Assembly: GCA_945874455.1 (NCBI GenBank) | Contig: CAMCHO010000027.1 | Location: 1-35,425 of the forward strand | Length of the DNA: 35,425 bases | From: Opitutus sp. GAS368 | GTDB taxonomy: Bacteria > Verrucomicrobiota > Verrucomicrobiia > Opitutales > Opitutaceae | Direction: 5' to 3' | In this document: piece by piece, positions 1 through 7,169 of the stretch | Position numbering within the stretch: the first letter of the stretch is position 1 | How the letters are laid out: each line of letters opens with the position of its first letter | The notes under the pieces: generated by a model | Databases searched by the model: none | What the model saw: only the letters and a program-made list of their open reading frames with translations | What the model was told of the DNA's origin: nothing | Translations under genes and position numbers: made by a program

Positions 1-57
1 CGGAAATTTACCGATGTCACGTGTTTGAAGCCCGAGGAAATTCTAAAAGCCCCCTGA
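1..57 (+). CDS. C-terminal end of a PIN-domain (VapC-like) toxin, cut by the window edge
   Basis: Frame 1 is open from the window edge to TGA at 55-57 and encodes RKFTDVTCLKPEEILKAP. The same peptide with one change (KPKEIL) ends the longer copy at 576-698, where the preceding SYDRDF motif identifies it as the tail of a PIN domain, the nuclease fold of VapC toxins. I see only the tail here, so whether this copy is intact upstream is unknown. The family call rests on the second copy and is inference for this one. Confidence 0.45.
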   Translation, partial: RKFTDVTCLKPEEILKAP

Positions 58-83
58 TCCGCTTGAATGAGGCAGCCCTGAAC
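1..83 (+). repeat. 83-bp direct repeat, copy 1
   Basis: Positions 1-83 align without gaps to 642-724 (offset 641) with about six mismatches by eye. The repeat covers the end of the PIN-like reading frame and about 26 bases beyond its stop. Similarity ends after 83, where copy 1 continues into unrelated sequence. Confidence 0.85.
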
Positions 84-225
84 TCCGAGGAGGCGATCGA
101 AGCCGTTCGAGAATTCGGCGCACCGGCCCTGTGGAGGGATGGAATTGCAATCCGGCGGAAGCCCGGGAAGGGATGGCGTGATACGTGAATCCATAATTAA
201 ACTACAGCAGATTTTTCGCGCGCAA

Positions 226-247
226 GATTTGCCACGGATTTGCCAGC
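226..247 (+). repeat. Tandem 11-bp repeat GATTTGCCA(C/A)(G/C)
   Basis: Two head-to-tail copies of an 11-bp unit sharing GATTTGCCA occupy 226-236 and 237-247. One-helical-turn spacing is typical of protein-binding arrays such as the arm-type sites of tyrosine integrases. No integrase gene is visible, so a function is speculative. Confidence 0.4.
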
Positions 248-363
248 GAGCGTGTTTTTGGCTTCCTTTCGGCTCGTTCCGTGTCATTCTTTTTCACGTT
301 TTAACTCACTAACAATCAACTCCAAAGCCCTGTCTGTCAGGCTTTTCCGTTGTCAGGTCTGAG

Positions 364-390
364 GTGGTTCGAGTCCCGTTGGCCGCCCCA
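364..390 (+). other. tRNA 3'-end-like fragment (possible att site remnant)
   Basis: The segment contains GGTTCGAGTCCCGTTGG followed by CCGCCCCA and looks like the T-loop, acceptor strand and encoded CCA of a tRNA. It matches the 3' end of the complete tRNA-Arg in this window at about 22 of 27 positions. The bases before the T-loop (GGTGG) do not pair with the 3' half of the T-stem (CCCGT), and no 5' half is found upstream, so it is not a working tRNA. Integrases that target tRNA 3' ends leave such fragments. That origin is inference. Confidence 0.45.
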
Positions 391-400
391 TTGTTTCGGT

Positions 401-434
401 AAGCCCGGTTCGGCATTGGCTGACTGGGCTTTTT
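401..434 (+). terminator. Rho-independent terminator after the tRNA-like fragment
   Basis: The 8-bp stem AGCCCGGT/ACTGGGCT (402-409 with 423-430, one G-U pair) has a 13-base loop and runs into five T. It begins about 11 bases after the CCA of the tRNA-like fragment, as expected if that fragment keeps the original downstream end of a tRNA gene. Confidence 0.7.
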
Positions 435-513
435 GCTGCGTTATATGCACTTACGTGACAGAGCTAGGCGGCAATAGCGCGGGGTTTTGGGCGGGGTTTG
501 GCTGGATTTCGAT

Positions 514-549
514 GTAAGAACAAAAGTTGTAAGAACACTTCTAAGAACA
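514..549 (+). repeat. Three short direct repeats of (G/C)TAAGAACA
   Basis: GTAAGAACA occurs at 514-522 and 529-537, and CTAAGAACA at 541-549, with start-to-start spacings of 15 and 12. No gene is attached to them. They could be iteron-like or integrase-arm binding sites, or chance. The small ORF that runs across them gains only Lys/Asn-rich residues and looks spurious upstream of the PIN remnant. Confidence 0.4.
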
Positions 550-575
550 CGGGGGGCTTGACTTTGCTTTTTGTG

Positions 576-698
576 ATTCATTACGCAGCTGCCATCGCCG
601 CCCTCAGTGCGACGCCCGTCGCCAGTTACGACCGCGATTTCAGGAAATTTACCGATGTCACGTGTTTGAAGCCCAAGGAAATCCTAAAAGCCCCCTGA
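576..698 (+). pseudogene. 5'-truncated PIN-domain (VapC-like) toxin remnant
   Basis: The frame ending at TAA or TGA near 698 encodes about 40 residues containing IHYAAAIAAL, then SYDRDF, then KPKEIL. In PIN-domain ribonuclease toxins the C-terminal half has an Asp/His-x-x-x-Ala helix followed by a strand and S-x-D-x-D-F, which carries the last metal-binding acid; both are visible. The N-terminal half with its first catalytic Asp is missing, since upstream of about 570 the frame reads through the TAAGAACA repeats. I call it a remnant and not a gene. The stop is followed by the rest of the direct repeat shared with 1-83. No antitoxin lies beside it. Confidence 0.5.
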
Positions 699-724
699 TC
701 CGCTCGAATCAGGCAGCCATGAAC
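642..724 (+). repeat. 83-bp direct repeat, copy 2
   Basis: This is the partner of 1-83, with about 77 of 83 bases identical by eye. Here the homology with a PIN domain extends further upstream than the repeat boundary, because copy 1 is cut by the window edge. From 725 to 922 I see no gene, RNA or repeat. Confidence 0.85.
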
Positions 725-922
725 ACAGCCCCGTATCTAATGTCTTCCCGTAGATGCGATTTCGATGCGAGGTGGCGAGCCATCCTCGAGAAATAATCTC
801 CCCCTCTTCCCTCAAGACCGCGGCCGCCGCCGCAACAATAACCTATCGATCAGCGGTACTCCTTAGCGAGCAGTCGTCCTCAACCACCGCTGACCTCACG
901 CGCACTCCCTGCAATAGCAACC

Positions 923-2116
923 TTATGCTTTCAAATTCGCGCAGAACCGAGCCAGCCGAGCGACCCCTTTCAGGATAATCTCATCGCTGGTCGCATAACT
1001 CAGGCGAAGATAGCCCTCGGCGCCAAACGCGCTGCCAGGCACGGCGGCGACTTTCTCAGTATCAAGCAGCCGATTGCAGAAATCGAGGTCTGTAAGACCG
1101 AAGCTGGAAATATTGGGGAAGAGGTAGAAGGCACCTTCAGCCAATAGACACGAGACCCCAGGTATCTTGTTGAGCTCCCCATGGAGGAGTCTGCGGCGGC
1201 GATCAAAAGCGCCGAGCATCACGGACAATGCAGCCTGCGTTTTCTCTTTTTGTTTCAGGGCGGCGAGCGCACCAAATTGAGCAAACGTCGTGACATTGGA
1301 TGACATTTGGCTCTGCAACTCTGACATCGCCTTGGCAATCGGAGCGGGCGCAAGCGTCGTGCCAATCCGCCAACCGGTCATCGCGTAGGTTTTTGAAAAA
1401 CCGGCGACGGTGATCGTGCGCGCTTCAACGTCTTTGCTGAAGGTAGCAATGCACGTCGGCCTCGCTCCGTCATAGACGAGGTGCTCGTACATTTCGTCCG
1501 AAAGAATGTAGAGGTTATGTTTCATCGCGACGGCCACGATGGCCTCCAGTTCTTGGCGTGAGTAAACGGCGCCGGTCGGATTCGACGGGGAATTGAGTAT
1601 CAGGAGCTTGGTGCGCGGAGTGATGGCCGCCTCGACCATCGCGGGCGTGAGGCGGAAACCGGTCCTGTCATCGGCGAGCACAAACTTCGGCGTGGCTCCG
1701 GCAAGCTTCACCATCTCGGGATAGCTGACCCAGAACGGCGCGGGAATGATCACCTCATCGCCCGGCGAACAGGTCGCAAGCACCCCGAGATAGCAGCTGT
1801 ACTTACCGCCCGGTGACACAATCACCTGCGAGGGCGCGGCCTTCAGCCCGTACTCTGCCAAATAACGGTCAGCGATTGCCTGGCGGAGTGGTTCAATTCC
1901 AGGGGTCGGCGCGTATTTTGTTTTACCGCTCTTGAGCGCGGCAATACAGGCCTCTTTGATGTGCTCGGGCGTGTCGAAGTCGGGCTCGCCAGCGGCGAAA
2001 CCGCACACGTCTTCACCCGCGGCTTGCAGTGCTTTCGCCTTCGCATCGACGGCCAGCGTCGGCGATGGAGATACGTTACGGGCCCAAGTGGAGAGTTGCG
2101 CGGGAGGATTGCTCAT
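923..2116 (-). CDS. Class I PLP aminotransferase (aspartate aminotransferase type)
   Basis: A cytosolic pyridoxal-phosphate enzyme expected to move amino groups between aspartate (or a related amino acid) and 2-oxoglutarate. Visible family marks are GEPDFDTP near residue 43, SPGGKYS (phosphate-binding loop), NSPSNPTG near 175, SDEMYEH near 206, the PLP lysine in [14 protein letters not shown] (about residue 242) and the substrate-binding Arg region LRLSYA near the end. The length of about 397 residues matches the subgroup Ib enzymes. ATG at 2116 is preferred; an in-frame TTG at 2122 would add two residues, and neither has a clear ribosome-binding site. A terminator separates it from the gene upstream, so it probably has its own promoter in 2117-2190. 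Substrate specificity (aspartate versus prephenate or others) cannot be fixed from the sequence. Confidence 0.9.
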   Translation of the reverse strand: MSNPPAQLSTWARNVSPSPTLAVDAKAKALQAAGEDVCGFAAGEPDFDTPEHIKEACIAALKSGKTKYAPTPGIEPLRQAIADRYLAEYGLKAAPSQVIVSPGGKYSCYLGVLATCSPGDEVIIPAPFWVSYPEMVKLAGATPKFVLADDRTGFRLTPAMVEAAITPRTKLLILNSPSNPTGAVYSRQELEAIVAVAMKHNLYILSDEMYEHLVYDGARPTCIATFSKDVEARTITVAGFSKTYAMTGWRIGTTLAPAPIAKAMSELQSQMSSNVTTFAQFGALAALKQKEKTQAALSVMLGAFDRRRRLLHGELNKIPGVSCLLAEGAFYLFPNISSFGLTDLDFCNRLLDTEKVAAVPGSAFGAEGYLRLSYATSDEIILKGVARLARFCANLKA

Positions 2117-2190
2117 AGACAAACGTCAAAACGAAAGAGTCGCGTTCATGGAAAAGCAAGCCCCGGTGACACTCGCCGCTATTTGAACAC

Positions 2191-2218
2191 AAAAAAGCGG
2201 CAATCAAAAGACTGCCGC
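2191..2218 (-). terminator. Rho-independent terminator of the ribbon-helix-helix gene
   Basis: Read on the minus strand, GCGGCAGTC, a 4-base loop and GATTGCCGC form a stem with one G-U pair, followed by six T (A at 2191-2196). It lies between the stop of the ribbon-helix-helix gene at 2255 and the aminotransferase start at 2116, and should insulate the two. Confidence 0.85.
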
Positions 2219-2254
2219 CCAATGGAACCGGCGAACCGGCACCGGCTAATTCGA

Positions 2255-2581
2255 TTATTTTGCCGATTTCGCAGCCTTGGCAGGCTTCAACGGCAGGCTC
2301 TCCAGCGCGTAGCGCAGCAACTCTCCCACACTTGCATCCTTTTGACGCGAGAAACGCTTGAGCGTCGCGCGTTGCGCGGACGTCACGCGGACGGAAATTT
2401 GCTGGTGCGGATCGCGAACCGGAACACAACGCTCGAAATCGAACGTGTCTAGGGCCAGTCGCACAACCTGACTCGCGGTTGTGAACGCATGACCAGTACG
2501 GCAGGTCTCAATCCTAGAGATGAGCGAAACCGGCAGGTCAAAGGTAAGCGGGGCGGAGGATTTGGGTGTTTTTTTTGCCAT
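2255..2581 (-). CDS. Tandem ribbon-helix-helix-like DNA-binding protein
   Basis: Small 108-residue protein of unknown target. It has two similar halves, each with a short beta strand (LTFDLP near residue 12; QISVRV near 62) followed by two predicted helices, the second carrying TASQVVRLAL and SVGELLRYAL. This is the layout of ribbon-helix-helix (Arc/CopG/MetJ) DNA-binding domains; most members have one copy and dimerise, whereas two in one chain would form a pseudo-dimer. The tail is basic (KPAKAAKSAK). ATG 2581 is chosen over the TTG at 2644, which would add 21 Arg/Gln-rich residues of no family resemblance. No toxin gene is adjacent, so it is either an orphan antitoxin-like protein or a transcription regulator. 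The fold assignment is by pattern only. Confidence 0.65.
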   Translation of the reverse strand: MAKKTPKSSAPLTFDLPVSLISRIETCRTGHAFTTASQVVRLALDTFDFERCVPVRDPHQQISVRVTSAQRATLKRFSRQKDASVGELLRYALESLPLKPAKAAKSAK

Positions 2582-2714
2582 GGTTTGACGGCGTTGTTGA
2601 CGCCTGAATGCGGCCAGCAAGGAACGTTGAGGGGCGGTCCGCAAACCAAAAGTTTATTCGGCAAGAGGAATCCTCGCACCGCGATTTACCGTGCGCCGAC
2701 CAGGGACCGGCCGG

Positions 2715-3377
2715 TCACTCAACACCGACGCAGCCGAGGACGAGTTTGTACGCTTCCGCCGGAGTTGTCACGAGACGCCACGACTTCGCGAGAATATCAG
2801 ACTCGATCTCGCGAGTGTGACGGATGAGCACGGTGTCCACCTGGCAGGCAAAACCCCCTAAAACGTCCACGTCGGCATCACCCACGAAGAGCGCCCTCGG
2901 AGCCATGACGGAGACTCGTCGAAGGATCTCGCGCAAGCCCTCTGCATCCGGCTTATGGGTCAACAAATCGTCGCCGCAGACGACCGTATCAAAATACGTG
3001 GTCAGCCCGTGGTGTTCGAGGAGCACGTCCGTCGTTTCCCGATCGCGTCCGGTCCAGATGGCGAGCGAGACGTCCCGGTGGCAGAGTTTTTCGAGCATCC
3101 CGTGCACCCCTGTAAACGGGAGAATCAGGTGATGATTTTCGTCGTGAAATTTTTCCATCCGCGCCAAGGCCTCAGGCGTATCCCGCGGATCATTGAGCAA
3201 ACCCGGCATGAATCGCTCCGGCGGGCCGCCCAGTCGGGCGAAGATTTCCATGGTCGGACGGAGCGGCCCAAAGGGCTCGATCGCGTGGGTAATCGCCTGG
3301 AGCACGAGCGGCAGGCTGTCTACCAGCGTACCGTCTAGGTCGAATACGACGGCCTCGGTCGGAGCGGTGCGACTCAT
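2715..3377 (-). CDS. HAD-superfamily phosphatase (phosphoglycolate phosphatase-like)
   Basis: A 220-residue haloacid-dehalogenase-type hydrolase. Motif I DLDGTLVDS (nucleophile Asp13, acid/base Asp15) is followed by an alpha-helical cap, motif II in IWTGRDRE, the motif III lysine in HKPDAEG and motif IV in FVGDADVDV. The arrangement and size match the Gph/pyrophosphatase PpaX branch, which removes phosphate from phosphoglycolate or similar small substrates in the cytosol; the exact substrate is not determinable. Its ATG overlaps the stop of the upstream LolA-like gene in an ATGA, so the two are very likely co-translated. It is the last gene of a secG / LolA-like / HAD run. Confidence 0.85.
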   Translation of the reverse strand: MSRTAPTEAVVFDLDGTLVDSLPLVLQAITHAIEPFGPLRPTMEIFARLGGPPERFMPGLLNDPRDTPEALARMEKFHDENHHLILPFTGVHGMLEKLCHRDVSLAIWTGRDRETTDVLLEHHGLTTYFDTVVCGDDLLTHKPDAEGLREILRRVSVMAPRALFVGDADVDVLGGFACQVDTVLIRHTREIESDILAKSWRLVTTPAEAYKLVLGCVGVE

Positions 3378-4252
3378 GGGGAAATCCTCAGAATGCGCTC
3401 GGCGGCCGGTCGACTGATGTCGTCCAGCAGGCTCGCTGGTGCAAACGTCACGGATGGCAGAGCGAGGTTGAGCGCAGCCGCCGTCACCACGAGACGGGTC
3501 TTATCCCGGGTTATTTCGTCACGCACTTCAAACGATTTGGGAATCCACTGCTCACCGACCTTCTTCAAATCGAGCAATGACAGCGTTTTCGTCACTCGCC
3601 CGTCCTTGCCGATGGTCTCTATCTGGGTTGGCGCATTATACTGGGTATCGAGGTAAGCTCGCACGGCGCCGACCTCGGGATTTTTCGCCGCAAATGTCGC
3701 CGGCGGCCGAAAAATGAATACGTGCGCGGGCCGACCGCGCATACGGGCGATTTTCTCCAACGTGACGCCGGGCCAATAGAGGAAGGGCATCTGCAAATCG
3801 AACGCCGTAAGATTCACCCCCGGCACCACAGGCTCAAACAGTTTGGCGAAATCCAATTCCGTGACCCGGTGATCGACGAGACGCCACACTGCGGCCCGAC
3901 CGCCATTTTGAACCAGCAGCCGCTGTTCGAGTGCGTCGCTTCCCTTCAACGCAACGCGGGTGATACTCCCTTCAGTGTTGCGGCTGCCCCACATCTTGCC
4001 TTGGAAGGATTTTTCCTCGCCGCGACGAGGCAAGGACCTCAACTCGAAATCAAGGAAATAGTCCCCGGTAATGCCGGTCTGGCGAAACTGCACTAAGATC
4101 CGTGCGACCTCCGCCGCGTCGGGCAACCCAACCTGCGCCAACTCCGGTGGGGCATTGCTCGGCCCCGCGGCGAAAACCGACGCGGACAAGGACCCTAAAA
4201 TGAAAAACGCCCGCCAAATAACGGCGGGCGAAAATCTGTCATGGTTCGCCAT
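3374..4252 (-). CDS. Secreted LolA-like (outer-membrane lipoprotein-sorting) protein
   Basis: A 292-residue exported protein. The N-terminus has an Arg, a hydrophobic stretch (AVIWRAFFILGSLSASVFA) and a likely signal-peptidase site after VFAAG. The body is beta-rich, with blocks such as LLVQNGG, MPFLYWP and a repeated D-x-R/K pattern resembling proteins annotated as outer-membrane lipoprotein-sorting or LolA-like in Verrucomicrobiota. These are related in fold to LolA, the periplasmic lipoprotein carrier, but a carrier role is not shown. It starts 7 bases after the secG stop and ends in an ATGA overlap with the HAD gene. Oddly, a terminator-type hairpin lies within its first 17 codons. Annotation of the family is from memory of similar proteins and is moderate. 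Confidence 0.65.
   Translation of the reverse strand: MANHDRFSPAVIWRAFFILGSLSASVFAAGPSNAPPELAQVGLPDAAEVARILVQFRQTGITGDYFLDFELRSLPRRGEEKSFQGKMWGSRNTEGSITRVALKGSDALEQRLLVQNGGRAAVWRLVDHRVTELDFAKLFEPVVPGVNLTAFDLQMPFLYWPGVTLEKIARMRGRPAHVFIFRPPATFAAKNPEVGAVRAYLDTQYNAPTQIETIGKDGRVTKTLSLLDLKKVGEQWIPKSFEVRDEITRDKTRLVVTAAALNLALPSVTFAPASLLDDISRPAAERILRISP
4203..4230 (-). terminator. Intrinsic-terminator hairpin inside the 5' coding end of the LolA-like gene
   Basis: On the minus strand CGCCCGCC, a 7-base loop and GGCGGGCG form a perfect 8-bp stem (4208-4215 with 4223-4230), followed by five T (4203-4207). It starts about 30 bases after the secG stop, in a normal place for a secG terminator, but also about 20 bases inside the LolA-like gene. 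Ribosomes translating that gene would cover it, so it may act as an attenuator. Confidence 0.75.
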
Positions 4253-4259
4253 GAACGCC

Positions 4260-4658
4260 TCAGGGCTTCTTGGGCACTTCGGGAGCCGGCACAGTGGCTC
4301 CTGCCGGTGCGGCGGGCGCCGGAACCGTCAGAGGAACCGTCGTGGCGGGGGGCACCGGCGCGGCTGCGGGGACGGCGATCCTCGGCAACATACTGCCATC
4401 AGCCGCAGCGGCATGTTTACTCTCGTAGATGCGCCCAAGATAGAGCGCAAACGCCAAGACGAAAAACATCACAGCGGCGTAGATTGTCGATTTGCTCAAC
4501 ACGTTGCCCGTTTCGGCACCGAAGGCCGCTTCGGCGGCACCGCCGCCAAGAGCCGCGCCCATGCCGCCGTCTTTGGACTTCTGCGCCAAGACGACGAGCA
4601 CGATGAATAGCGAAACGAGGATGAGGACGAAGGTAAGAATTCCGAGGACGATGCTCAT
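4260..4658 (-). CDS. secG: Preprotein translocase subunit SecG
   Basis: Accessory subunit of the SecYEG protein-export channel in the inner membrane. The 132-residue protein has two membrane segments, about residues 3-25 and 58-76, joined by a loop with the family-typical Q-x-SKDGG-x-G block and Gly/Ala-rich GAALGGG, and then FGAETG. The C-terminal 50 residues are an Ala/Pro-rich, low-complexity extension absent from short SecG proteins of about 75-110 residues; it ends in PKKP. It is the first gene of a run with the LolA-like and HAD genes, separated from parB by 72 bases. No clear Shine-Dalgarno sequence precedes ATG 4658. Confidence 0.9.
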   Translation of the reverse strand: MSIVLGILTFVLILVSLFIVLVVLAQKSKDGGMGAALGGGAAEAAFGAETGNVLSKSTIYAAVMFFVLAFALYLGRIYESKHAAAADGSMLPRIAVPAAAPVPPATTVPLTVPAPAAPAGATVPAPEVPKKP

Positions 4659-4730
4659 GTGAAAGGTTGAAATGAGCAGACGCGGGCGCGGGTTGTCAAT
4701 GGCACTCTCAGCACGTTTTTATCCACGGAC

Positions 4731-5657
4731 TCAGGCCTCCACGCCGAACTTCTCAAGGAGTCGCTGCAAGTCTTCGTTCCCCCGATATTCGATAACGATT
4801 CGACCCTTTTTCGGCGAGTGCAGCAGCGCCACCCGCGCACCCAGGTGCGACGTCAGCTTCTTTTCAATGCCAGCAACCGTCGCAGCATCCTTCGGCGTCA
4901 AGCCGCGCTTCGCAGGTTTCGCGGACGGACTTCCGTCGGAAGCTTTGGCTGATTGCGCGAGTTTTTCCGTGCTGCGGACGCTCAAGCCTTCCTCAATAAC
5001 ACGACGCGCGATGAGGGCGCGGCGCGCGGAATCCTCGACGCCCAGCAACACCTTCGCATGCCCGACACTGAGCAGGTTCTTGGCGACAAAACCCTGCAAT
5101 TCCCCTTCGAGAGAAAGCAGCCGAAGCGAATTTGCCACGCTGGCGCGCCCCTTGCCCACGCGCTCGGCAGCGGTTTCCTGCGTGAGGTCAAAATCGCGGA
5201 TCAGGCTGGCGTAGCCGTGCGCCTCTTCTATCGCGTTGAGCCCTTCTCGCTGTAAATTTTCGATCAAGCCGAGCGCTGCGGACGAGGCGTTGCTCGCCTG
5301 CACGATTCGCGCGGGAATGGTTTTAATCTTGAGCTGCTGGAAGGCGCGCCAACGACGCTCGCCGGCGATCAATTGAAACTTTTCGCCGTGCTTGCGAACC
5401 ACAATCGGCTGCAGGAGCCCCTCGGAGCGAATACTCTCGGCCAGTTCGCCAAGCTGTTCCGCAGGAATGTCACGGCGAGCTTGATACGGGCTCGGTTCGA
5501 TCAGGTGCACGGCGATCTCCAGATAGCCCGGTGCCACTGTCGCGGGGGCGGACGGCGGGGTCGCGGGTGACGGCGGAGTGATGACGGCGGTAGGCTTGCC
5601 GGCGGCGATGAGGCCGCCCAGGCCGCGACCGAGGCGGGATTTGGGTGCTGCGGACAT
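4731..5657 (-). CDS. parB: Chromosome-partitioning protein ParB
   Basis: Centromere-binding CTPase clamp that loads at parS sites and spreads to segregate chromosomes with ParA. The N-terminus has the LGRGLGGLI motif (interaction with ParA), followed by a Pro/Ala linker, then PYQARR near residue 57 and the CTP-binding GERRWRA at 99-105, then the helix-turn-helix (TQETAAERVGKGRASVANSL), a charged linker and a C-terminal dimerisation domain. At 308 residues the length is normal. ParA is not adjacent in this window. The ATG lies 3 bases after the stop of the LysM lipoprotein gene, so the two are co-transcribed and probably translationally coupled. No parS match is seen nearby. Confidence 0.95.
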   Translation of the reverse strand: MSAAPKSRLGRGLGGLIAAGKPTAVITPPSPATPPSAPATVAPGYLEIAVHLIEPSPYQARRDIPAEQLGELAESIRSEGLLQPIVVRKHGEKFQLIAGERRWRAFQQLKIKTIPARIVQASNASSAALGLIENLQREGLNAIEEAHGYASLIRDFDLTQETAAERVGKGRASVANSLRLLSLEGELQGFVAKNLLSVGHAKVLLGVEDSARRALIARRVIEEGLSVRSTEKLAQSAKASDGSPSAKPAKRGLTPKDAATVAGIEKKLTSHLGARVALLHSPKKGRIVIEYRGNEDLQRLLEKFGVEA

Positions 5658-5660
5658 GAG

Positions 5661-6233
5661 TTATTTGGCGGTGGGGATGATTAACGTCTGGCCGACCTTG
5701 ATAAGCGAGGGATCGGAAATCTTATTGGCGCTGACAATATCTTGCTGCTTGGCGCCAGTCTTTTTGGCGATGAGGGCCAGAGTATCACCCTTTTGCACGA
5801 GGTAACTGCCACCGTCTTTCACCGACGCGTCAGCAGGCGTGGCCGGCACCGGGATCGATCGCCCCCCCTGAGATTTCGCCAAAGATTCGAGTGCCGCATT
5901 GGTTTGTTTACCGAGTTTCTCGAGCTGGGTACGCACAATCAGGAGCGTCTCGTCCTGCGAAGTGGTCACTGCGGATTTGACTATACGATTGAGGTCGGCG
6001 ACGGCCTCGTTCAACTGCGCCAGCGTTGCATAGGCGCGAACACCCTCCTTGGATTTACGGCGGAGAGCCGAATTTTCTAACTCGAGCTGCTCTACCCGTA
6101 ACGAGAGGTCGCCGACCCTTTGCACCAACCCCCGCACATCTTCACGCAAATTGGCCACCTCCAATTGGGCACCCGCGTTTTGCGCACAGGCGGATAGGGC
6201 GAACGCAGCGCCGAAAAGCAAACGTGAAAACAT
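5661..6233 (-). CDS. Lipoprotein with coiled coil and C-terminal LysM domain
   Basis: A 190-residue predicted envelope lipoprotein. From ATG 6233 the protein opens with a signal peptide ending in the lipobox LSAC (Cys16 lipidated). Residues about 24-60 are heptad-like (LREDVRGLVQRVGDLSLRV), a likely coiled coil, followed by a helical middle and a Pro-rich linker. The last 45 residues are a LysM domain (VQKGDTLALIAKK ... KVGQTLIIP), which binds peptidoglycan-type glycans. A longer in-frame start at 6323 would put 30 residues before the signal peptide and is rejected. It directly precedes parB. An Lpp/YbgF-like role in anchoring envelope to cell wall is inference. Confidence 0.8.
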   Translation of the reverse strand: MFSRLLFGAAFALSACAQNAGAQLEVANLREDVRGLVQRVGDLSLRVEQLELENSALRRKSKEGVRAYATLAQLNEAVADLNRIVKSAVTTSQDETLLIVRTQLEKLGKQTNAALESLAKSQGGRSIPVPATPADASVKDGGSYLVQKGDTLALIAKKTGAKQQDIVSANKISDPSLIKVGQTLIIPTAK

Positions 6234-6353
6234 GACCGCGCAGCTTGGAGAAACGTTTTCCAAAAACAAGTGAAGAGAGCTGACCCGAAAAGCCGACCGC
6301 ACCGACGCTGCCGGATTGACCACCGCGGTGGTCGCGATTGTCCTAAAGCTATT

Positions 6354-7157
6354 ATGAAGCCTTGGCGGTTAGCGTGGAATGGTCTGCTTGCGCTGGTGGC
6401 GGTGAACAGCCTCGCGCTTTCGCTCCGCGCCGAAGTCCCGCGCGCGTTGGCCGCGGCACTGCAAAACCTGCGCGAGCAGCGCAGTTACTCGTGGGAAATC
6501 ATTAACGCCGACCCCGGCCCCGTCGCGCAGAGCACCGAGACCCGCCGCGGGCGCGTGACGATGGTCCAGCAAAATCTAGCGCCCCACGTCATCGCCAGTC
6601 TCGCCAGCAATGGCGACATGCTCCTCAAGCGCGATTGGCCTGACGGCGGGCAACTCGACACGTTAGTGACCGCCGACGGCCAAATCGTTACGGGCACGCC
6701 CGAGGGATGGCTGACCAATCAAGAGGTATTGACGGCCATGGCTGACGAGCGGGTGAACACCAACACGCCTTCCACGCGTTACCAATGGCTGCGCCGCGCC
6801 GATCGACCGGACACCCGGCGCCCCGCTGAAGAACTCGCGGCCGCGGTGAGAGCCGCCGGCGAATTTGAGGTCTCCGGCGATACCTACGTTGCCCGTATTC
6901 GCATTGGCGATAACGCGCGTGAGAGCAGCGGCCTGTCCGCGCTCGCCGTCACGCTTACCGTCACGGTCCGCGCGGGTGTCGTGCGCGACTATCAACTGAC
7001 CGTCCAAGGTTCGCGGTCGCTGGCCCGCGCCGGGGTGGAAGTGCCGTTGAGCGACGACCGCTTTGTGATCTTCACTTATCTGCCGGTGCGAAAACTCGAT
7101 GTGCCCGACGAGGCTTGGGCCAAGGTCAGGCCGACGAAATCCGCGCCGGCGCGATAG
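6354..7157 (+). CDS. Secreted protein of unknown function
   Basis: A 267-residue protein I do not recognise. From ATG 6354 it starts MKPWRLAWNGLLALVAVNSLALSLRAE, a good signal peptide with cleavage near LRAE. The in-frame start at 6270 would add 28 residues rich in Arg/His with no signal character and is rejected. The mature part is mixed alpha/beta, with a Trp in RSYSWEI early on, blocks like DTLVTADGQIVTG and GWLTNQEVL, and a C-terminal half with alternating hydrophobic strands (LAVTLTVTVRAGVV). It has no cysteines in the mature part, no lipobox and no membrane segment, so it is probably periplasmic. It is divergent from the LysM-parB pair and convergent with fmt. The pattern vaguely recalls lipoprotein-carrier-like beta proteins, but I would not assign it. 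Confidence 0.6.
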   Translation: MKPWRLAWNGLLALVAVNSLALSLRAEVPRALAAALQNLREQRSYSWEIINADPGPVAQSTETRRGRVTMVQQNLAPHVIASLASNGDMLLKRDWPDGGQLDTLVTADGQIVTGTPEGWLTNQEVLTAMADERVNTNTPSTRYQWLRRADRPDTRRPAEELAAAVRAAGEFEVSGDTYVARIRIGDNARESSGLSALAVTLTVTVRAGVVRDYQLTVQGSRSLARAGVEVPLSDDRFVIFTYLPVRKLDVPDEAWAKVRPTKSAPAR

Positions 7158-7169
7158 CCGCGAAGCGCG

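Noticed and set aside
3-188. Frame-3 reading frame open from the edge to 188, with a plausible tail (EEAIEAVREFGAPALW)
   Set aside because: It overlaps the PIN-type frame in the repeat, resembles no family I know and is too short to judge; it may be chance in GC-rich DNA.
364-390. A complete tRNA gene
   Set aside because: The T-stem does not pair and no acceptor 5' half or anticodon arm is found upstream.
498-575. Coding start of the PIN remnant upstream of 576
   Set aside because: The residues come from TAAGAACA repeats (Lys/Asn/Cys) and do not resemble a PIN N-terminus.
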